Assembly (NCBI GenBank): GCA_002171575.2
Contig: NHEI02000021.1
Span: forward strand, 22,736 to 32,603
Reading direction: 5' to 3'
Origin: Flavobacteriaceae bacterium TMED81
GTDB lineage: Bacteria > Bacteroidota > Bacteroidia > Flavobacteriales > Flavobacteriaceae
DNA: 9,868 bases
Both the position numbers and the translations under genes were made by a program. Of this stretch, positions 5,717-9,868 are shown in pieces (within the stretch, counting starts at the first letter, position 1; each line of letters opens with the position of its first letter). The notes under the pieces are model-generated. The model did not search any database. It saw only the letters and a list, made by a program, of their open reading frames with translations, and was not told where the DNA came from.

Positions 5717-5748
5717 TCAAGACCAAATTTGATAAAACCAAACTACTT

Positions 5749-6453
5749 ATGATTCACCTCACCGATATTCACAAGTCTTATAATCTCAATACGAACCCAT
5801 TACACGTATTAAAGGGGATCAACTTGTCGGTTGCAGAAGGTGAGTTGGTTGCGATTATGGGTGCATCGGGATCCGGAAAATCAACAATGCTCAATATTTT
5901 GGGCATGTTGGATGAGGCAGATTCTGGGACCTATACTCTCGATAATACACCAATTGTGAAATTAAATGAGACCAAAGCAGCGCAGTATCGCAATAAGTTT
6001 TTGGGATTTGTATTTCAGTCATTCAATCTGATCTCTTATAAAACTGCACTCGAAAACGTTTCACTCCCCCTGTATTACCAAGGTTTACCCAGAAAAGAAC
6101 GCCAAAAAAAGGCAAAAGAGCAGCTGACCAAAGTCGGTTTAGGGGAACGGACTCACCATGTACCAAGTGAGCTTTCGGGAGGAGAAAAACAAAGGGTGGC
6201 GATTGCTCGTGCCCTCGTCACGAATCCAATGGTACTTCTTGCCGATGAGCCAACAGGAGCCCTCGATACCAAAACATCTTATGAGTTGATGGCATTACTA
6301 CAAGAAATCAACGACCAAGGCAAAACGATGGTTGTCATTACGCACGAGTCGGATATTGCCAATATGTGTAAGCGAATTGTGTATTTACGAGATGGCGTGA
6401 TTGTTGAGGACAAGAAAATCAAACAGACAAAAGCGAAAGACTATGTGGAATAG
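5749..6453 (+). CDS. ABC transporter ATP-binding protein, MacB/LolD type
   Basis: A 234-residue cytoplasmic ATPase that powers the two permeases encoded next. All nucleotide-binding motifs are present: Walker A GASGSGKST (38-46), Q-loop Q90 in FVFQSFN, signature LSGGEKQRVAIARA (142-155), Walker B VLLADEP (162-168), D-loop GALD (170-173) and the switch histidine H199 in VITHE. LSGGEKQRVAIARAL followed by ADEPTGALD is typical of the MacB/LolD/FtsE group, which drives mechanotransmission-type export from the inner membrane. Length is normal for a stand-alone ATPase of this group. It is the first gene of its operon, and the last 11 bases overlap the first permease gene. Substrate cannot be inferred from the ATPase. 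Confidence 0.96.
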   Translation: MIHLTDIHKSYNLNTNPLHVLKGINLSVAEGELVAIMGASGSGKSTMLNILGMLDEADSGTYTLDNTPIVKLNETKAAQYRNKFLGFVFQSFNLISYKTALENVSLPLYYQGLPRKERQKKAKEQLTKVGLGERTHHVPSELSGGEKQRVAIARALVTNPMVLLADEPTGALDTKTSYELMALLQEINDQGKTMVVITHESDIANMCKRIVYLRDGVIVEDKKIKQTKAKDYVE

Positions 6454-7672
6454 AGATCGCTGGCAAGAGGTTTTCGAAACCCTTCGTAAAAACAAATTAA
6501 GAGCAGCTCTTTCTGGGTTTACGATTGCATTGGGGATCTTCATCTTTGTTACTCTCTACGGTTTTGGGAATGGACTGAAAAATGCATTTCAAGAATTTTT
6601 TCTTGATGATGCGACCAATACCCTTTGGATTTATCCTGCCCAAACCACCAAACCTTACAAAGGGTTTAAATCAAGGCGTAATATCGAATTTAAAAACGAT
6701 GACCTAAAAGACTTAGAGACGGATTTCAGTTTGTTTCTTGAAGGGATTACACCGCGAATCTCTAGAGGTTCGCAAGTCAGCTATCTTACAGAGAGCAATT
6801 CTTACACGGTACGTGCTGTCGGACCTGTGCATCAAGCGATTGAAAAATCCTTGGTATATGTAGGTCGTTATATCAATGAAATCGATGTTGAGCAATACAG
6901 TAAGCACGCTGTGATTGGCCGCCTTGTGGCAAAAGATTTATTTAAATCGGAAGACCCACTCGGGAAGTTTGTCATTATCAATGACATTGCCTTCAAAGTC
7001 GTTGGCCTTTTTTATGACGAAGGTGGAGATAACGAGGAAAGGATGGTCTATATTCCATACACGACCCAACAGAGATTGTTAGGCGGAACGGATCGAGTCG
7101 ATCAGATCGTATTGACGTTTCGTCCTGAAATCGGATATCAAGGGGCATTACAACTCGAGGCGAATGTCAAAAGGTTTTTAAAACGAAAACACCATATCGA
7201 TCCAGATGACCCAGCTGGGATTTATGTTCGAAATGTAGCGAGCGACCTCAAGCAGAACCAGGATTTTGCCAGGGTATTGCAGTATATCGTAACCTTTGTC
7301 GGGATGGGAACGCTAATTGCAGGCATCATTGGCATTAGTAATATCATGGTCTATGTTGTTCGGGAACGCACCAAAGAATTGGGAATTCGCAAAGCCATCG
7401 GAGCAACACCCAAATCGATTATCGGAATGATTTTACACGAGTCTATTTTAATCACTTCAGTAGCTGGCTATGTGGGTTTGTTTGCTGGGGTTGGTACACT
7501 GGCATTGATTGGTGACAAACTGGAAGATTTTTTTATATACAATCCACAAATACATATCGGAACAGCCATTTTTGCCACTTTTTTGCTGATTGGTTTTGGA
7601 GCCATTGCGGGCTATGTTCCCGCCAAACGCGCAGCACGTATTAAACCGATTGTAGCCCTAAGAGATGAATAA
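6443..7672 (+). CDS. ABC transporter permease, FtsX/MacB type (first copy)
   Basis: A 409-residue inner-membrane permease with MacB topology. An N-terminal helix (about 20-40) is followed by a large periplasmic core domain (about 42-275) and three C-terminal helices (about 280-303, 331-356 and 371-393). The coupling region RERTKELGIRKAIGATP (307-323) and the end PAKRAARIKPIVALRDE (393-409) are FtsX-family signatures. The chosen start is ATG 6443 (MWNRDRWQEVFETL), overlapping the ATPase gene by 11 bases; a TTG at 6401 would add 14 very basic residues read from inside the ATPase gene. The stop overlaps the next start by one base. The protein is clearly paralogous to the next gene: both begin with a D-x-WQE-[IV]-F segment and share PYxGFKxxRN early in the periplasmic domain. 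The two probably pair as a heterodimer. Confidence 0.95.
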   Translation: MWNRDRWQEVFETLRKNKLRAALSGFTIALGIFIFVTLYGFGNGLKNAFQEFFLDDATNTLWIYPAQTTKPYKGFKSRRNIEFKNDDLKDLETDFSLFLEGITPRISRGSQVSYLTESNSYTVRAVGPVHQAIEKSLVYVGRYINEIDVEQYSKHAVIGRLVAKDLFKSEDPLGKFVIINDIAFKVVGLFYDEGGDNEERMVYIPYTTQQRLLGGTDRVDQIVLTFRPEIGYQGALQLEANVKRFLKRKHHIDPDDPAGIYVRNVASDLKQNQDFARVLQYIVTFVGMGTLIAGIIGISNIMVYVVRERTKELGIRKAIGATPKSIIGMILHESILITSVAGYVGLFAGVGTLALIGDKLEDFFIYNPQIHIGTAIFATFLLIGFGAIAGYVPAKRAARIKPIVALRDE

Positions 7673-8940
7673 TGTTTAAAATTCTATTTGATCGAGATAC
7701 TTGGCAGGAGATTTTTGGGTCGATCCAAAAAAATCGTCTCCGAACCATTGTAACCATTGTTGGCGTGTTATGGGGCATTTTTATCTATATCACCCTGTCT
7801 GGGGCTGCCAAGGGACTTGACAATGGGTTTGACCGACAGTTTCAAAACGTAGCCATCAACAGTATGTTTTTGTGGGCGCAAAGTACAAGCATGCCCTATG
7901 GTGGGTTTAAGACGGGCCGAAACCTACAACTCAAAATGGAAGATGCACAGTATATGTATAACCGTATCCCAGAACTTCAATATATCGCACCGCGAAACGC
8001 AAGAGGAATTTTTGGTAGTGCTGCTCCGCGTGTCGTTCGCAACAACAAAAGCGGGGATTATTCGATTTATGGGGATTACCCGATATTCACGAAGATCGCT
8101 ACAAAATTCATTTACGATGGCGGTCGCTTTATCAATCAGGCCGATATCGACCAAGAGCGAAAAGTTTGTGTGATTGGCGAACGCACACAATCCGAATTGT
8201 TTGAAGATAATGAAAACCCCATAGGCGGTTATATTCGAATAAGCGGTGTGTTTTTCCAAGTTGTAGGCGTGCACAAATACGTACCGGGAGGTGGTTTTGA
8301 GAGTGATTCGGATATATTTATTCCGTTTACGACCTTCCGAAAGCTGTATAATACTGGTGATGAGGTGAGTTGGTTTGCGCTAGCTGCCTACGACGATGCG
8401 GATATTCTTGCAGTGGAAGAAGATGTCAAGACAGCGATGCGGTCAAAATACAATGTGCACCCAGATGATGAACGTGCTTTTGGGTCTTTTAACTTGGGCG
8501 AAATTTTTAATCGAGTTATTGGCTTTTCAAGTGGGATGAACCTATTGTCTTTGATTGTTGGCGTTGCAACCATACTTGCTGGAATTATCGGAATTGGCAA
8601 TATTCTATTAATCTCCGTTCGTGAACGAACAAAAGAGCTGGGCATTCGCAGGGCTTTGGGGGCAACCCCAAAGGAGGTACGAAGTCAAATCATCCTCGAG
8701 TCTGTGTTTTTGAGTTTAACAGCTGGAGTCATGGGCATTGTTTTAGGGTCGTTTGTGCTGGCGATCATCAACGCACTCACAGCTGACAGTTCAACATTTC
8801 CATACACCAATCCGACCGTGCCTTTATCCTATATTGCTGCGGCTTTGATTTTAATGGTTACACTCGGCACACTCATCGGCCTAATCCCTGCACAACGCGC
8901 AGTGAGTATTAAACCAATTGATGCACTACGAGAAGAATAA
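7672..8940 (+). CDS. ABC transporter permease, FtsX/MacB type (second copy)
   Basis: A 422-residue paralogue of the preceding permease, again with helix 1 (about 24-45), a MacB-like periplasmic domain (about 47-285), and helices at about 288-314, 341-367 and 385-406. Signatures are RERTKELGIRRALGATP (317-333) and IPAQRAVSIKPIDALREE (405-422). The N-terminus FDRDTWQEIFGSIQKNRLRT parallels the first copy, and MPYGGFKTGRN (74-84) matches KPYKGFKSRRN there. The TAATG overlap with the first permease indicates coupled, probably equimolar synthesis, as expected for a heterodimeric membrane unit served by one ATPase. The periplasmic domains have diverged far more than the coupling regions. The adaptor gene follows after a 20-base gap. 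Confidence 0.95.
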   Translation: MFKILFDRDTWQEIFGSIQKNRLRTIVTIVGVLWGIFIYITLSGAAKGLDNGFDRQFQNVAINSMFLWAQSTSMPYGGFKTGRNLQLKMEDAQYMYNRIPELQYIAPRNARGIFGSAAPRVVRNNKSGDYSIYGDYPIFTKIATKFIYDGGRFINQADIDQERKVCVIGERTQSELFEDNENPIGGYIRISGVFFQVVGVHKYVPGGGFESDSDIFIPFTTFRKLYNTGDEVSWFALAAYDDADILAVEEDVKTAMRSKYNVHPDDERAFGSFNLGEIFNRVIGFSSGMNLLSLIVGVATILAGIIGIGNILLISVRERTKELGIRRALGATPKEVRSQIILESVFLSLTAGVMGIVLGSFVLAIINALTADSSTFPYTNPTVPLSYIAAALILMVTLGTLIGLIPAQRAVSIKPIDALREE

Positions 8941-8960
8941 CAACAATAATACCTATTACA

Positions 8961-9868
8961 ATGAATAAATACTTGAAATATCTACTTATCACAATCGGCG
9001 TCGGGGGAGTCCTGTTTGCCACTGCTTATTTTATCAGAACCAATGCAACACCATCAACGGTATTTGAAACGGAGACTTTGTTTCGAACAAGTATCCGCCA
9101 AACGACTTTGGTAACTGGTAAAATCATCCCACAGGATGAGGTTGAAATCAAACCACAAATCCCTGGGATTATTCAGATGATTGCCGTTGAGGAAGGAGAT
9201 CTCGTCAATACGGGAGACCTTTTGGCGCGTGTCAAAGTTGTTCCCAACGAGCAAACGCTAAACAGTGCGCAAGGTCGAGTTGAAAATGCCAAGCTTGTCG
9301 TGGTCAACGCGGAAAAAGATTTTGCCAGAAATCAGCAATTGTATGAAAAAGGAATTCTTTCAGAACGTGATTTTAATGCAGCCGAACTGAGCTATAAACA
9401 AGCCAAGCAAGAGTTGGTTAATGTGGAAAATGATTTGCAGATTATTCGTGAAGGATCAACGGGAGGTGACAGATCAGCCAATACCAATATCCGAGCGACT
9501 GTTTCAGGAACTGTGCTTGAAGTTCCTGTGGAGGAAGGAGACCAAGTTATCGAATCAAACAGTTTTAATGCGGGAACAACCATCGCATCAATCGCCGACC
9601 TTGGAAAAATGATTTTTGAAGGGCAGGTTGACGAGTCCGAGGTTGCGAAAATTCGTGTAGGCACCAACCTCGAGGTGAGTTTGGGCGCAGTTCCAGATCA
9701 AGCGTTCGATGCAAGCTTGCGGTTTATTGCACCAAAAGGAAGTGAAGAACAGGGTACGGTACAGTTTAAAATCGAAGCGGACGTGTTTTTACCAGCCGAC
9801 TTTACAGTGAGAGCGGGCTACAGTGCCAATGCATCTTTGGTACTACAACAAAAGGATAGCGTGCCTGC
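8961..9868 (+). CDS. MacA/HlyD-type periplasmic adaptor subunit (3' end outside window)
   Basis: The frame is open from ATG 8961 to the window edge, giving 302 residues without a stop. An N-terminal helix (about 7-25) anchors the protein; no lipobox cysteine is present. The first half of the lipoyl (biotinyl-like) domain covers about 53-92, including EIKPQIPGIIQMIAVEEGD. A helical hairpin with heptad-like pattern follows (about 96-165, with LYEKGILSERDFNAAE at the usual turn), then the second lipoyl half (IRATVSGTVLEVPVEEGD, 177-194) and a beta-barrel region (about 205-290). This is the membrane fusion protein layout of MacA and RND adaptors, which bridges the inner-membrane pump to a TolC-like outer-membrane channel. 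Directly after an ATPase and two MacB-like permeases, it makes the cluster a MacAB-type tripartite exporter. The hairpin is shorter than in E. coli MacA. The missing part would be the membrane-proximal domain. Confidence 0.94.
   Translation, partial: MNKYLKYLLITIGVGGVLFATAYFIRTNATPSTVFETETLFRTSIRQTTLVTGKIIPQDEVEIKPQIPGIIQMIAVEEGDLVNTGDLLARVKVVPNEQTLNSAQGRVENAKLVVVNAEKDFARNQQLYEKGILSERDFNAAELSYKQAKQELVNVENDLQIIREGSTGGDRSANTNIRATVSGTVLEVPVEEGDQVIESNSFNAGTTIASIADLGKMIFEGQVDESEVAKIRVGTNLEVSLGAVPDQAFDASLRFIAPKGSEEQGTVQFKIEADVFLPADFTVRAGYSANASLVLQQKDSVP

Larger units (their letters stand above)
5571..5748 (+). other. Intergenic gap between the oxidase and ABC operons, rich in dyads
   Basis: This 178-base stretch has no plausible gene on either strand. 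It contains three inverted repeats close together (5578-5591, 5593-5608 and 5635-5667) and a candidate promoter box near its end. None of the hairpins is followed by a T tract on the + strand, so no canonical terminator for the oxidase operon is visible. A TATTTTTG at 5571-5578 matches the -7 consensus but has no TTG at a proper distance. Confidence 0.7.

Overview
The window looks like chromosome from a member of the Bacteroidetes, most likely Flavobacteriia. Four things point there: a proline-rich TonB with the PGC/YP-type C-terminal domain, a TTG-N20-TAnnTTTG promoter of the Bacteroidetes primary-sigma type, start sites without clear Shine-Dalgarno sequences, and a cytochrome oxidase accessory cluster in the arrangement I know from flavobacteria. 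Base composition is moderate and even, and I see no insertion sequences, phage genes, tRNA/rRNA genes or CRISPR arrays. All convincing genes are on the + strand.

Layout. (1) Positions 2-532 hold the 3' part of a TonB energy-transducer gene, closed by a perfect intrinsic terminator (540-563). (2) A well-formed promoter (575-605) starts a tightly packed operon of eight genes (621-5570). These are heme O synthase (cyoE/ctaB), a short and a long cytochrome c oxidase subunit III, a subunit IV-family protein, a thioredoxin-like membrane-anchored protein without redox cysteines, a SCO1/SenC copper chaperone, a DUF420 four-helix membrane protein with conserved-looking histidines, and a 71-residue CxxC membrane protein. 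Most junctions overlap by 1-8 bases or are separated by a few bases; the one 40-base gap lies between the two subunit III genes. (3) A 178-base gap without a gene (5571-5748) carries three dyad/hairpin structures and a candidate promoter. (4) A second operon (5749 to the window end) encodes a MacB/LolD-type ABC ATPase, two paralogous FtsX/MacB-type permeases and the N-terminal 302 residues of a MacA/HlyD-type periplasmic adaptor, cut by the window edge.

How the genes work together. The first operon makes the heme precursor, the small membrane subunits and the copper-delivery factors of an aa3-type heme-copper oxidase. The catalytic subunits I and II are not in the window. The second operon is a tripartite-type efflux or envelope export pump; its substrate cannot be read from the sequence.

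Nothing here is a clearly new system. The least understood parts are the oxidase-assembly tail (cysteine-less SCO-like protein, DUF420 protein, tiny CxxC protein), the large soluble insert in the long subunit III, and the structured gap between the operons.
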